Shown here piece by piece: positions 8,172-18,738 of a DNA stretch of 64,000 nt (its first letter is position 1; each line of letters starts with the position of its first letter). Where the stretch lies: the NCBI GenBank assembly GCA_963702995.1, contig OY969783.1:6200001-6264000 (forward strand), read 5' to 3'. The notes below the pieces were generated by a model. The model had not been told where the DNA came from. It did not search any database and saw only the letters and a list, made by a program, of their open reading frames with translations. Position numbers and translations under genes: made by a program. The stretch comes from MFD04580-c1 sp963702995 (lineage in GTDB: Bacteria; Planctomycetota; Phycisphaerae; Tepidisphaerales; Tepidisphaeraceae).

Positions 8172-8576
8172 TTACGGGAGCGGTTCAAACGGATCGCCCG
8201 CGATGTCGAGAAGGTGTTCCAATCGAAGCTGAAGGTCTCGGTAGGTTCGAAGGACGTGGCGACCCGCCTCGGTGAGGGTCGCGCCGCCGCCGTCTTTGCC
8301 ACCGGTCGCCGTCAGGACGAGGGGGCTTGGCCAAGCGGTGTTCATGCGGTCCAGGAGCATCCAGGCGCGACGGTAGCTGAACCGGAGTTGCCGCGCGGCG
8401 CCCGAAAGGGAGCCACAGGCTTCGATTTGTTCTAGCAGATCCGCGCCGGCGTCATCGAACGAAGGCTTGCCACCTTGCTCGACCCAGACCCTTCCTCGTA
8501 AGGCGCGGGGGGCGACGGCGTTCTTCGGTCGGGTGGCCATGGTCACAAGGCAACGGGGGCTGGTGGGACGCTCCAT
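8172..8576 (-). CDS. ModE-type winged-helix DNA-binding protein lacking the sensor domain
   Basis: The 134-aa protein matches the N-terminal winged-helix domain of the molybdate regulator ModE: LLEQIEACGSLSGAARQL, SYRRAWMLLDRMN, GGKDGGGATLTEAGRHVL and TYRDLQ. In Escherichia coli ModE this domain is followed by two molybdate-binding Mop/TOBE domains. They are absent here, but a free-standing Mop protein is encoded directly upstream (8684-8914). The regulator and sensor may therefore be split over two adjacent genes. Met13 (8540) is an alternative start. A role in molybdate- or tungstate-responsive transcription is family knowledge; which genes it controls is unknown. Confidence 0.82.
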   Translation of the reverse strand: MERPTSPRCLVTMATRPKNAVAPRALRGRVWVEQGGKPSFDDAGADLLEQIEACGSLSGAARQLRFSYRRAWMLLDRMNTAWPSPLVLTATGGKDGGGATLTEAGRHVLRTYRDLQLRLEHLLDIAGDPFEPLP

Positions 8577-8606
8577 CTAAATCAGAGGGTACGGTCGCGG
8601 ATCAAA

Positions 8607-8671
8607 GTGCCGCCGGTGCCCTCACCGGCGGGCGTTCTGCGTGGTCGGCAACACCGCCCGTGAGGGCAGAG
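8607..8671. repeat. Dispersed palindromic repeat, family A, copy 2
   Basis: A left arm GTGCCGCCGGTGCCCTCACC and a right arm with one mismatch (CCGCCCGTGAGGGCA) lie between the mop and modE-like genes. It could form a strong hairpin in the mop-modE transcript and so separate expression of the two genes. Confidence 0.8.
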
Positions 8672-8683
8672 TGTTAGGCGGCT

Positions 8684-8914
8684 TCATTCTTCTTCGCTGT
8701 CGGGGAGATCGGTCGAGACGAGGACCTCGGTCGATTTGATCACGGCGACGCAGTCGCTCCCCTTCTTCAGCTTCAATCGCTTCGCCGACGTCGCGCTGAT
8801 GAGTGAAACGATTTTGTGGCCGCCCCCGATGTCGATGATAACTTCAGTCATCACCGCACCGTTCTTAAGCGAAACGACCTTGCCGACGAACTGGTTTCTG
8901 GCGCTGATAGACAT
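8684..8914 (-). CDS. Molbindin-like Mop/TOBE-domain protein
   Basis: The 76-aa protein starts SISARNQFVGKVVSLKNGAV and continues MTEVIIDIGGGHKIVSLIS, AKRLKLKKGSDCVAVIKSTEVLV. This is the classic single Mop (TOBE) domain, whose oligomers bind molybdate or tungstate; the length fits free molbindins of about 70 aa. The tail is acidic (DLPDSEEE). It lies upstream of the DNA-binding part of ModE on the same strand, consistent with molybdate storage or sensing. Confidence 0.9.
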   Translation of the reverse strand: MSISARNQFVGKVVSLKNGAVMTEVIIDIGGGHKIVSLISATSAKRLKLKKGSDCVAVIKSTEVLVSTDLPDSEEE

Positions 8915-8932
8915 AGCCAGCTGATTGTCACC

Positions 8933-10826
8933 TCAGCGGCCGGTTTCAGCCAGTGGCAAAGCCTTGCCGGGGGCCGTGCTGACGCGGCCGCTCGATGGGG
9001 CCGCGGGATGGATCGGCCGCTGGCGCACCACCAGCACATCGACCACCCGAAGGCTGTCGGCGAGGTTGAGGCCCTGCTCGCGCGACACTTCCTCAAGCTT
9101 GAACCGAGCCTCGGGCGGCGCAGCGTCCCAAAGCCGGCCGGTGATGACCAGCCACGGGCTCACCTGGTCAAGAAGCGGGGCCGACAGCGCCATGGCGCGG
9201 TGCTCGCGAATGGTGCCGCCCTGGTAGAAGGCGAGGCTCGGCTCCTTGTAGTCGAGCATCATCACCGCGCCCGGCGCGGTGACGTGGCGGTCGGTAAGGT
9301 CTTTGGCCACTCGAATCGACAGCCGCAGGAACCCCGCATTGGGCAGGTAGACTCCAAAGAAGACGACACAGACAAGGAGGAACCCGAGCCCCATCGTGGC
9401 GACGGCGGCGACTTGGCGTCGGCGGCGCAGGAGGCTGAGAAGGACGGCGGGGTACAGAACCCCCACGATCGAAAGGGCGGCCGTCGGGAGCACAGGGACC
9501 GACGCGAACCGCCTGGCGGCGAGCCAGGGCAGACAGCCGACGGCCGCGATCGCCAGCCCCCAGATCACGGGCAGCGCGAAAGAACTGTTTCTCGATCAAC
9601 GCGTTATGGCGGCCGCGAAGGCACTCGACGAGGGCTTCGGCGGCGAGGAAGGCGAGGGGCGGGAAGCAGGGGAGGAGATAGTGGGGAAGTTTGGTAGCGA
9701 ACAGCTCGAACATGAGCCAGGGGCCGAACACGGCCGCCAGGGCGAACCGCACGTGCGGCAGATGGCGGCGCTTCCAGGCGACGACGACGGTCAGCGGCAG
9801 GATGAGGCTCCAGGGAAGGAACGTCGCCCAGATGGAAACCAGGTAGTAGCCCGGCCAGCCGGTGTGCCCTTCGAGCCCGGAGGTTGCCCGATCGGCAAGC
9901 TCGTGGTGCGTGGCGGTTTTGAGAAAGCCGGGATAGCGGTGCTCGACCTCGAACGCCCACGGCAGGCCGATCGCGAGGAGGATCGCGATGGCGACGAGGG
10001 CCATGACCGGCCGGCGCACCCACGTCGGCAGCGAAGAAGCGCCCCGCGAGCCGCGAGCGTAAGGGAGCGGTTGGGGCCCCATGGGAGGCGCTTCGCAATC
10101 TCGGGCCGCGCGACAATCCGGCCCAACCGCTCCCTCACCATCGCGGCTCGCTGGGGCGCTTTCTTCCGTCGGGCCGGAAAATCCGGCCGCCGCCGCGTTG
10201 CGTTCGCGGCGCGCCTGAAGCCGGTTCAACCCGAGCAGCGCGAGCCCGGTCATCGCCTGGACGCCCAGCGCCACCGGCCCTTTGGTCAAAAGCGCCAGGG
10301 CCATGGCGACGCCCCAAGCGATGACGATGCGATAGGACGCGCGGCCGCGGGCGCAGGCGAAAAAGCAGAGCTGGCAGATCGTGACCCAGAGGAGCAGGAC
10401 GGCGTCGGTCAGGCAGGCTTTGGCGGCGAGGACGACCAGGGCGCTACTGGCCAGCACAAGGACGGTCAGTGTCGCCGTGGGGGTCCCGCTATATCGCGAG
10501 ACGACGGCGGCCATCAGCGCGAGGGTCAGCGTCGCGGCGGCGGCCGAGGGGAGGCGGGCCGCGAACACGCCCGCCGAGCCGGCATCACCGATGACCTTCA
10601 TGCAAGTCGCCTGGCACCAGTAGATCAGCGGCGGCTTGGCGGTCCGAACCTGGTCATACAGCCGCGGCACCACCCAGTCGCCGCTCTGGAGCATTTGCCG
10701 CGAGCATTGGGCATAGCGCGGCTCGTCGCGGTCCCAAAGGGAAACCGAGCCGTTCCCCAGGAGGTACACGCCCAGCGCAACGGCGATCAGCGCCCAAACC
10801 CATTTCCGACTCGGCTCTGCCAGCAT
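8933..10826 (-). CDS. Glycosyltransferase family 39 / ArnT-like membrane protein (one frame break)
   Basis: About 630 aa when an extra base near 9580-9590 (AAA or TTT run) is removed. The N-terminus has the GT39 hallmark SLWDRDEPRYAQCSRQMLQSGDW followed by VRTAKPPLIYWCQA, then about ten or more membrane helices (TLTLALMAAVV, VTICQLCFFACA, LALLTKGPVALG, LVAIAILLAIGLPWAF, LYLVSIWATFLPW, KLPHYLLPCFPPLAFLAA). By family knowledge GT39 enzymes transfer a sugar from a polyprenyl-phosphate donor to lipid A or proteins at the outer face of the inner membrane. A palindromic repeat is inserted in-frame at 10037-10162, adding about 42 residues in a loop. The C-terminal ~210 residues form the soluble domain. 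A PAP2 phosphatase gene is divergent, which fits polyprenyl-phosphate recycling. Confidence 0.85.
10037..10162. repeat. Palindromic repeat family B, in-frame inside the GT39 gene
   Basis: Arms GAAGCGCCCCGCGAGCCGCG plus AGGGAGCGGTTGGG on the left and CCCAACCGCTCCCT plus CGCGGCTCGCTGGGGCGCTT on the right form an imperfect palindrome of 126 bp. It keeps the reading frame open and encodes a Gly/Ala/Arg/Pro-rich stretch (RDGEGAVG ... LPYARGSRGASS) that does not look like GT39. Confidence 0.8.
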
Positions 10827-11021
10827 TGCCGATAACTTAGGGGGGAGATAGGCGAAAACAAGGACGAGGGATTCGGCCGGTGCGGGCGGCTTGTTCTGAC
10901 TGCGCCTTCAGCCTTCGATCACCTGTCATCTGACGGTGCCTTACTGACTTGACCCGTTCCGATCGCGGGCCACAATCGCGGCCGTCCGCCTCCCGGCCTT
11001 TCTTGAACACCGGCAACCCTG

Positions 11022-11594
11022 ATGACGCATTTTTCGCTTCCGCTGCTCCTGATCGCCCTGGCCGTCTGCGCCGTCCTGATGATCGCCGAGACCATGGGGC
11101 TCAAGACGACCCTCGCGCTAGCCTTCAAGGGGGATGTGAAACGGGAGAGTCGGTGGCTGGCGCAATATGGCCAGGCCGTCTGCACGGCGGTGGCGGCCGT
11201 TCTCGTCTGGCAGCTTGACCCCTCTCGCAAGGCAGCGCCCGCCGCCCTTGTAATGGCGACGGTCGGGGCGACGCTCGTCTGCACCGTAATCAAGCGACTG
11301 GTCAGCCGCGTGCGGCCCGGGCGCGAAGGGGCGGGGGCGTTTTTGGGCCCATCCTGGAAGCATGCCAATTACAAGGAAAGTTTCCCCTCAAGCCATAGCG
11401 CCAGCGCGATGGCGCTGTCGGTGACCCTGGCGATCCTCTATCCGCCGGCGGCCGCCACGTTCTGCACGCTCGCGCTGTTGTGCGGCGGGCTGCGGTACGT
11501 GCTCGACGCCCATTGGCCGAGCGATGTGATCGGGGGGCTAGCCCTTGGGTACGCGGCCGCTCACTGGGTGGTCCGATGGATGGCGGTCAGGTAG
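11022..11594 (+). CDS. PAP2-family membrane phosphatase
   Basis: The 190-aa protein has five or so hydrophobic helices and all three parts of the phosphatidic acid phosphatase signature: KRLVSRVRP (K-x6-RP), FPSSHSASA (PSGH-like, with Ser in place of Gly) and RYVLDAHWPSDVIGG (R-x5-H-x3-D). Family members dephosphorylate undecaprenyl diphosphate, phosphatidylglycerol phosphate or lipid A at the membrane surface. It is transcribed divergently from the GT39 gene, which needs a polyprenyl-phosphate carrier, so carrier recycling is a plausible role. The exact substrate cannot be assigned from sequence. Confidence 0.88.
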   Translation: MTHFSLPLLLIALAVCAVLMIAETMGLKTTLALAFKGDVKRESRWLAQYGQAVCTAVAAVLVWQLDPSRKAAPAALVMATVGATLVCTVIKRLVSRVRPGREGAGAFLGPSWKHANYKESFPSSHSASAMALSVTLAILYPPAAATFCTLALLCGGLRYVLDAHWPSDVIGGLALGYAAAHWVVRWMAVR

Positions 11595-11810
11595 AGGGGA
11601 GGCGGGAGGTCAGCTGGAGGGCTTGCTCTTCTGGGTCTCGCAGGTGCGACGGCGACGTTCGACGACTAACCAGAACCCATGCCAAGCGAACAGATCGACC
11701 AGATCATCCCACCGGGAATGTGGAACCGGTGACTGCCGACCGCGATGCGGTCCCAAGGCTAATGGCCCGTTCCAGGTAAGATTTGCGAGTGCGAGGTGCT
11801 GTTATTCGAC

Positions 11811-11881
11811 GTGCCGCCGGTGCCCTCACCGGCGGTCCATTGTGCGATCGGCGACACCGCCGGTGAGGGCACCGGCGGCAC
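11811..11881. repeat. Dispersed palindromic repeat, family A, copy 3 (best copy)
   Basis: Two perfect 26-bp arms (11811-11836 and 11856-11881; core CCGCCGGTGCCCTCACCGG) flank a 19-bp loop. Homology with copies 1 and 5 extends upstream to about 11757 (CCCGTTCCAGGTAAGAT) and downstream to about 11925 in copy 1. The rest of the 11595-12008 gap holds no gene I can see. Confidence 0.85.
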
Positions 11882-12008
11882 TTCTTCGCAGCGGTACCCG
11901 GTATCTTCCATGGGACGAGCCAATACTCACGCATGCGAAGTCGGGATAGCGAGATGAATAGCAACGAGGCGGGTTGCCGTGTCCACATCGCGATCAAGTC
12001 GAAGGGGC

Positions 12009-12677
12009 CTAGCGCGCTGGCTTGGCGCGACGGCGAGCAAGGAGCCCTACCGACGTAAGCCCGACGAACGCCATCGAAGCCGGCTCGGGAGTGCTGCTGA
12101 CGGTGAAATTCGCGGCAGGTCCCGCCGTGTAGGTCGGCGGCGGGGTGCCAGGGAAATCGAGGTCGTACAGGTGGGTGACCGTTGTCGTATTCCCGCTCGA
12201 ATTGCTGTACCGGAAAAGGGAAAAGGGGGCCGACGTGTTGGGTGTTACCGGAACCGTGATCGAAAGCGACCCAAGCAGAACCTGACGAACCCCCGCGCTG
12301 ACGAGGGTGCCGGTCGGACCCGAGGCGGAAACGCTGTTTTCTAGCAGCTTGCTCGGGTTCCCAAACGTCTTAGCGGGCGTACCACCCGCGAAGTTACCGC
12401 CCGTTCCAGTCTGGTCGTTGATCGCGATGATCGTTGCGAGAGCGCCCGTCTCGGTCACGGAGAACCCTGCGCCTCGCAAGCCATTATCCGATACCAGCAG
12501 TGAGGTATCGGTGCCGGTCACCGTTTCCTGCAGATAGACGTTCACGCTGGTGGTTCCGCCCGGACTGGCGGAAAAGGTCGAGCCGTTGGTAACGTAATTA
12601 TAAACGATGCTACCGTTGGCGCGACCGCAGAAGCACGCCCCGGCGGCGACGATTGTGGCAAGCGTAAGAAATCGCAT
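12009..12677 (-). CDS. PEP-CTERM sorting-domain protein
   Basis: Starting at ATG 12677, which has GGAG eight bases upstream, the product has 222 aa. It has a signal peptide (MRFLTLATIVAAGACF), a beta-rich secreted body with many Thr/Ser/Gly residues (VNVYLQETVTGTDTSLLVSD, GLRGAGFSV, QVLLGSLSITVPV) and a clear PEP-CTERM tail: STPEPASMAFVGLTSVGLL followed by ARRRAKPAR. The body resembles cohesin-like or VPDSG-type secreted proteins only in composition; I cannot assign a family. The tail suggests exosortase-dependent sorting to the cell surface. The gene is downstream of the secreted giant on the same strand. Confidence 0.85.
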   Translation of the reverse strand: MRFLTLATIVAAGACFCGRANGSIVYNYVTNGSTFSASPGGTTSVNVYLQETVTGTDTSLLVSDNGLRGAGFSVTETGALATIIAINDQTGTGGNFAGGTPAKTFGNPSKLLENSVSASGPTGTLVSAGVRQVLLGSLSITVPVTPNTSAPFSLFRYSNSSGNTTTVTHLYDLDFPGTPPPTYTAGPAANFTVSSTPEPASMAFVGLTSVGLLARRRAKPAR

Positions 12678-12784
12678 TAACGTCTCCGTCCGACAGGCGA
12701 TCACAGGCGAAAAAGGGAGTGTCACGACTATAACACTGTTCGAGGCGGCATCCAAGAGCTAATTCCTTCAGTTCTGGGCGGGCG

Positions 12785-15700
12785 TCAAATTTCTTGCCCG
12801 TATCGGCTAAAGAACTGGCCGTAGTCGTAGTTATTCACGGCGCCATTTCCGTTGAAGTCGAATGCAGTCAGATAGTTAGCGTCGCCCAACTCTCGCCCGT
12901 ACGAGGTCAGGAACACGCCGTAGTCGTAGTTATTTGTCGCGCCGTTCCCGTTGATATCGCCGAACAGCCGGAAGAAGCTGGTAGTCGAATCCGAGGTTAG
13001 AACGTTCCCAGTCCCATCGGATACACCGCTGGCATGGACAGTCAGCGTATATCGCCCGTCCTGTAAGGAGCCAAAATCCGTCGTACCGACGAAGGTTATG
13101 GTGTACGCGATCTGGTCGGGCGAAGCGATGCTCAGAGGAATCGAAGTGCCGTCGGATCTGACGAGGTCTATTGCTCCGACCCCGAGCGTAACCGCCCGAT
13201 CAAATGTCACAACCACCTGCCTGACCTCCGACCGCTGCGCCGTGCCGTCGCCGATGACCACGGTCGGCGTTCCGATCGGAGACGCGGCTTGGACGGTGAA
13301 TGCCTGGCTAGCGTTTCCAACCAGTGAATTGCCGACGGCGTCCACGATCCCCGAGCCTGCGGCCGTCAGAGTGATCGAATATGAGCCAATCTGAGACGTG
13401 ACCGAGCCCAGGTTTCCGATCGTGTAGGTAACGTTGTCGCTCGTCACAAGGGTAGCGCCCGTCAGCGGCACGGCGGATCCGTTCAAGGTCAGTGAGAGCG
13501 AGGCAAGCGTGAACCCGCTAACCGGCTTGCTGAAAATGACGGTTTCGCTGGAGGGCCCCGACGTCTTGAGGTTGCCGAGCGGCCCGAAGGTGGCTGTCGG
13601 CGGCGTGGTATCGACCGAGAAACTGGTCGAGTCCCCGGCCGGCAGGGCGTTGCCCGCGATATCCCGGATGCCGGCGGGGCTCAGCGACAGGACGTAAGTT
13701 CCGGTCGTAGACGTCGCGGCCGCGAGGTTCTGCAGGGCGTAGGTGATCCCGTCGGTGGTGGCGAGCGTGGCGCCGGTAAGCGGCACGCCGGCGCCGTTCC
13801 GGGTGAGCGTGAAGCTGGAGACATTAACGCCGGTCACCTGCTTGCTGAAGTACGCGAACTGGGAGGCGATCGGCGTGTTGCGGGGGTTGGGCGTCACCGG
13901 CGCGAGCGACACCGCCGGCGCGCTGGTGTCCACGGTAAAAGTCACGACTCCGCCGGAGGCGAGCGGGTCGCCGATCAGGTCGGCGATGCCGGCCGGGTTG
14001 AGCGTCAGCGAATAGGTGCCGTTCGCGGTAGTCAGGCCCGACAGGTTCGCCAGCGTGTAGGTGACGCCGTCGGTCGAGCTGATCGTCGCGCCGGTCAGCG
14101 GGATCGCGCTCCCGTTCTGGGTGAGCGTGAAGTCGCCGACGGCGACGCCGGTCACCGTTTCACTAAATGTGACCGTTTCCGATGGGACAGCCGTATTTCG
14201 AACCGCCGGCGCGATCGGCGTCAGCGCCACCGTCGGCGGGGCGAGGACGACCGCGAAGCTGACCGAGGCCCCCGTCGGCAAAACATTGCCCGCCAGATCG
14301 GCGATCCCTGCTGGCTTAACGGCCAGAACGTAGTTGCCGGCGGCCGACGTCGCGGGCGTGAGGTTCGCGAGCGTGTACGTCGTCCCGTCGGAAGTGCTCA
14401 GGGTCGCGCCGGCCAGGGGGACGGACGCCCCGTTGAGCGTTAGGGAGAAGCTTGCCAGCGTCACGCCGGTGACCGGCTTCGTGAACGAGACGGTTTCGGA
14501 GTCGAGCGCCGTTGCGCGAGCGCTGGGTGTGACCGGCGCCAGCGAAACAGCGGGGGCGGTCGTATCGACCGTGAAGTTGACCGATGCGACGGCCGCCATC
14601 GGGTTCCCGGCCAGGTCGGAGATGCCGGAGGGGCTTACCGTCAACACGTACGCGCCGGCGGACGCCGTCAGTGTCGCCAGGTTGTTGAGCGTATAGGTGA
14701 TCCCGTTGGTCGTGGAGAGCGTCGCGCCGGAAAGGCTGACCGGCGTGCCGTTCTGAGTCAGCGAGAAGGAGCCGAGGGCGACCCCCGTCACCGCTTCGCT
14801 GAATGTGATGCCGGCCGTCCCGACGGCGGTTGAACGGAGGGCTGGCGTGATGGGCGTGAACGCGGCGGTCGGGGCGACGGTGTCGATGGTGAACGTGACG
14901 GCCGCACTCGCGGCGGTCATCGCGTTGCCGGCCAGATCAGTGATTCCCGACCCCGTCCCGACGACCGTCAACGCATAGGCGCCGTTGCCCGAGGTGAAGG
15001 GCGCAAGGCCGCTGATCACATAGTTGATCTTGTCCGACGTGGTGATCGTCAGCCCGCTCAGCGGGATCGAAACGCCGCCCTGGGTGAGAGAGAAGGAGGC
15101 GGCCGCGACGCCGTTGACCGCCTCGGAGAAAGCGACGTTCACCGAAGCAACGGGCGTCGAGCGCACCGCCGGAGCGACCGGGGCGATGGCGGCCGTTGGC
15201 GCTGTGGTATCCACTACGAAGCTTGTGGTGAAACCCGACTGGAGCGGCACGCCCGACGAATCGGTGATGCCCGAGGGCGCGGTGAGCGTCAGGGTGTAGT
15301 TCCCCTGCGCCGCGGTGAGCCCTGACAGGTTGCCCAGGGTAAAGGTGATCTTGTCGGAGGTGGTCAGCGTGGCGCCGGTGAGCGGGACCGAGACGCCGTT
15401 CCGGGTCAGCGTGAACGCCGAGAGCGCCACGTTGGAAGCCGGCTTGCTGAAGGTCACCACGATCGAGCTGACGGACGTGTTCCGCGGCGACGGCGACACC
15501 GCGGTGACGGCCGCCGTCAGCGTGATGTTCACGTTGAAGCTCGTCAGCGTCTGGGTCGCCATCGGGTTGCCGACGCTATCGGCGACCTGGTTCGCGCCCA
15601 TCACGAGGCCGTACGTGCCGTTGTAGAGGTACGTCCAGCCGCCGGTGGGCGAAGCGAGCGTGTAGTTGGCGACGACCGTCGTGCCGCCATTGCTCGACGT

Positions 15701-18700
15701 CGGCGTCCCGGAGAGGGCGAGCGGCTGGTCGTAAAGAAGGTTGTTCGACGCGTCGCGGCGCTGCACACGCAGGTTATTTGAGCTGATCGTCGCCAAGTTG
15801 ACGCCGCTGGGGTCAACATAGGTGACCGTGACGGTTTTGGCGCGCGTCCCTGGGCGGTGATGTCGGTGACGGACGTGCTGGCCAGCGGCGGGATGGAGTC
15901 GATCGCGACTCGAAACGCGCCGATCGTCCCGCTGGCGGCCGCGTTTCCGGCGGCGTCGGTCACCTGATTCGGCTGAAGCACGACAAAGTAGCTGCCGTTG
16001 TTCGACGATTTCCAGCCGGCCGATGGCGCGGCCAGCGAATACATCGCGACCAGAGGCGAGGCGCCCGTGCCGGCCCCGGTTGCGCTGACGAACGTCACGG
16101 CCGCGTCGTACCCGCCCGGCCCTTCGACGCGCAGATCCGAAGAATCGACCGACCCGACGTTCAACGCCACGTTATCCGTATAGCTGACCGTGATCGTTTC
16201 CGCGGCCGTGCCGGCGGTCTTGATGTCCGGCGCGGCGTCGATCGCAACCGGCGGAACGCCGTCAACGTTGATGTTGAACCCGCCGATCTGATCCGCCGGA
16301 AGCGGGGCGCCGGCAACATCCTTGATCTGGAGCGCCGCGTTGAACGCCGAGAAGATCGCGTAGGCCCCGTTGGCAGCGCCGCTGGCGAGGTTGGTCGGGG
16401 TGGTGATGGAGTAGGTGGCGGTCCGGGGCGTGCCCGCGGTCGCGTTGTCAACAGTGACGAAGGTCGCCGGCTGTGAAAAGCCGCCCGGCCCGGTGACGTA
16501 GATGCCGCCGGTCTGAAACGTCGTCGGGTCGATCCCGGCGGCGTCGGTCAAGGTGACCGTCAGCGTGACGGCCGCCGCGTGCGGGTCGGTTACGTCCGAG
16601 GCGATGGCGGTCGCCGTCGGCGCCGAGGCGCTCACGTTGACCAGAAAGCCGCCGATCACACCGGCCGGGACGTAGTTTCGGCTGGTGTCGGCGACCTGGC
16701 TCGCCTGCACCGAGATCGAGTACGCGCCGTTGCCGCTTGCGGACCACCCGCCGGCGGGCGCGGGCAGGCTGTACGTCGCCGTTTGGGAAGAGCCGTCGGT
16801 GCTGGCGACGACGTTGAGCAGCGTCGCCACGCTGCTGTAACCGTTCGGGCCGGTGACGAGAAGGTTGGACGAGCTGATGGTGGTGGGGTCAACGCCGATG
16901 TTGTCGGTGTAAGTGACCGTGATGGTGCGGGAGCCAGCGCCGGCCGTGAGCACCGGGGCGGCCGTCGCGGTCGCGGTCGGGGCGGTGGTGTCCACCGTGA
17001 AGCCTGCCCGGACGTAGCTTGCCACGGTCGCGGCGGCAAACTGCGGCCGCCAGTAATACTTCGACTGCAGGCGCTCTTCGGCGAGGAACGCGGTCAGCGT
17101 CGCCGCCCGGCCGAGTGTACCGTTATACGTTTCGACCGTGCGGCCGGGGTTCGGGTAGGGGACGCGAACGGCCTGCGCGCTGGCCTCCATCGACGCCTGC
17201 CAGGTGCCGAAGGCGGTCGGCACGACCGCCCCCGACGTATTGCCCAGCGAGAACCAATTGGCCGTGGAGGCGAGCGAATCGTAACGGTTCCCGCTCCAGG
17301 TCTCCTGGCCGTGGGACGTCGGGCCGTCGATGACGATCGGCTGGGTGGTCGAGGTGATGTGCTGGAAATCGTTGTTGAGGATCGAGACGCGGTTCAGCGC
17401 GCTATATCCGCTCCCGCCTTCGGCGAAGTACTGGTTGACGGACAGCCCTTGTGCCCAGCTATAGACGATGTTGTTCTTGACGGTCAGGTCGTTCAGGCCG
17501 ACTTCGGTACTCCGGTTGGTCGAGTTGCCGAAGGTGAGCTGGATAGCCGGGAAGCTCCCCTGGGAGTCGGTGCTGTAAATGTTGTTCTGGACGACGGTGT
17601 TGCCGCCGACGGCGGTGTTGCCGATCTCCAGCCCCCAGCCGCGTGCGGCGCCGCTGATGTCCTTATCCTCCAGGACGATATTGTTGCTGACGTCACCCGA
17701 TACGCCGCCGGGCGTCGCCGGGCCGCCGTTGACGTACCCGTAGCTCATCGCGATCGCGTCACGCAGGAACAGGTTGTTCCGAATGATGCCGCCGGCGCGC
17801 GCCTGGAGCCCGTGGCTACCCGCGTTGGCGAAGATGTTCCCGGTGACGACGACGCCGGTGCAACTGTCATAGATGTAGGCGTCGTGGTTGTAGATGTTCG
17901 CGCCCGCCCCGGGGACCGACTCGTTCCACCCGTTGTGATCGAACACGTTCTGGTCGAGCGTCAGGTTATAGACCCCCTCGGCATAGAGGCCTTCGGCCTT
18001 CGCGTTGGCCGCGCCGACGGAGGAATTGGCGATCCAGGCGTCGGCGATGAGGTTCCTGCGGAGCTTGAAGTTCGACGTCACGCCGAACGGGGATGACCCC
18101 GTGCCGTTCTGGATCACGACGTTGTTGGCGTAGTTGCGGAACGAGCAATCCTCGATCAGAAAGTCATCGGACGGCCCAAGGGAGCGAAAGCCGTTGGTCC
18201 CGCCGAGCTGCGTGGGGTCATAGGTGCCGGCCGCCACGTCGCGGTAGTTCGCGTCGAACGCGATGTCCATCAGGTAGACGTGGTTGACCCCGCCGTTAAC
18301 GGCTTTCGAGGTCAACACGGGGGTGGAGAAGCCGTCGGTCGCAGTCCCGGTGTCCAGCAGCGGCCGCTCGATATTCGTGGAGCCGCCATAGCTGGTGATC
18401 ACGAACGGCTCGCTGCTGCTCCGCCCGGCGTACTGCCAGTTGCCCAGGTTCTCGTAGAACGTGTCGCCCCGCTTCAGGAGCAGCCAGTCGGGGTAGCCGA
18501 CGCCGGGCGTCGTGCCGGGGGCGGGGTGGAGGGAAGCGAAGATCGTGCGGGCACGGGCGATCGTCTTAACGGCGTTCGTCGGGCTTGAACCGTCCAGCGC
18601 GTCGTTGCCGGTGGAACTGCTGACGTAGACGAAGTGGGAATCTCTGCTCGGCGTGACAACGGTCCAGCCGTTGGCGTCCTGGCTGACCGAAAGGTGCGTG

Positions 18701-18738
18701 CGGGCCTCTAACGCCTCAAAGACCTCACTTCGCCACAA
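12785..18738 (-). CDS. Giant secreted parallel beta-helix / Ig-like repeat / dockerin-like protein (one frame break)
   Basis: About 1984 aa when one missing base near 15838-15850 is restored. The N-terminus FEALEARTHLSV resembles the LEPR-XLL motif of planctomycete secreted giants. Residues ~35-560 form a right-handed parallel beta-helix (FVYVSSSTGNDALDGSS, FLIEDCSFRNYANNVVI, NLTLDQNVFDHNGW, VVVTGNIFANAGSHGLQAR). Then come about eleven Ig-like repeats of ~95-110 aa, many opening with VDTTAPT-type strings and ending in GITDLAGN-type strings. The last ~60 residues hold two EF-hand-like dockerin segments, DINGNGATNNYDYG and DFNGNGAVNNYDYG. The helix suggests polysaccharide binding or cleavage, and the dockerin-like end suggests cell-surface or complex attachment. 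Substrate and partners are unknown. Confidence 0.85.
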
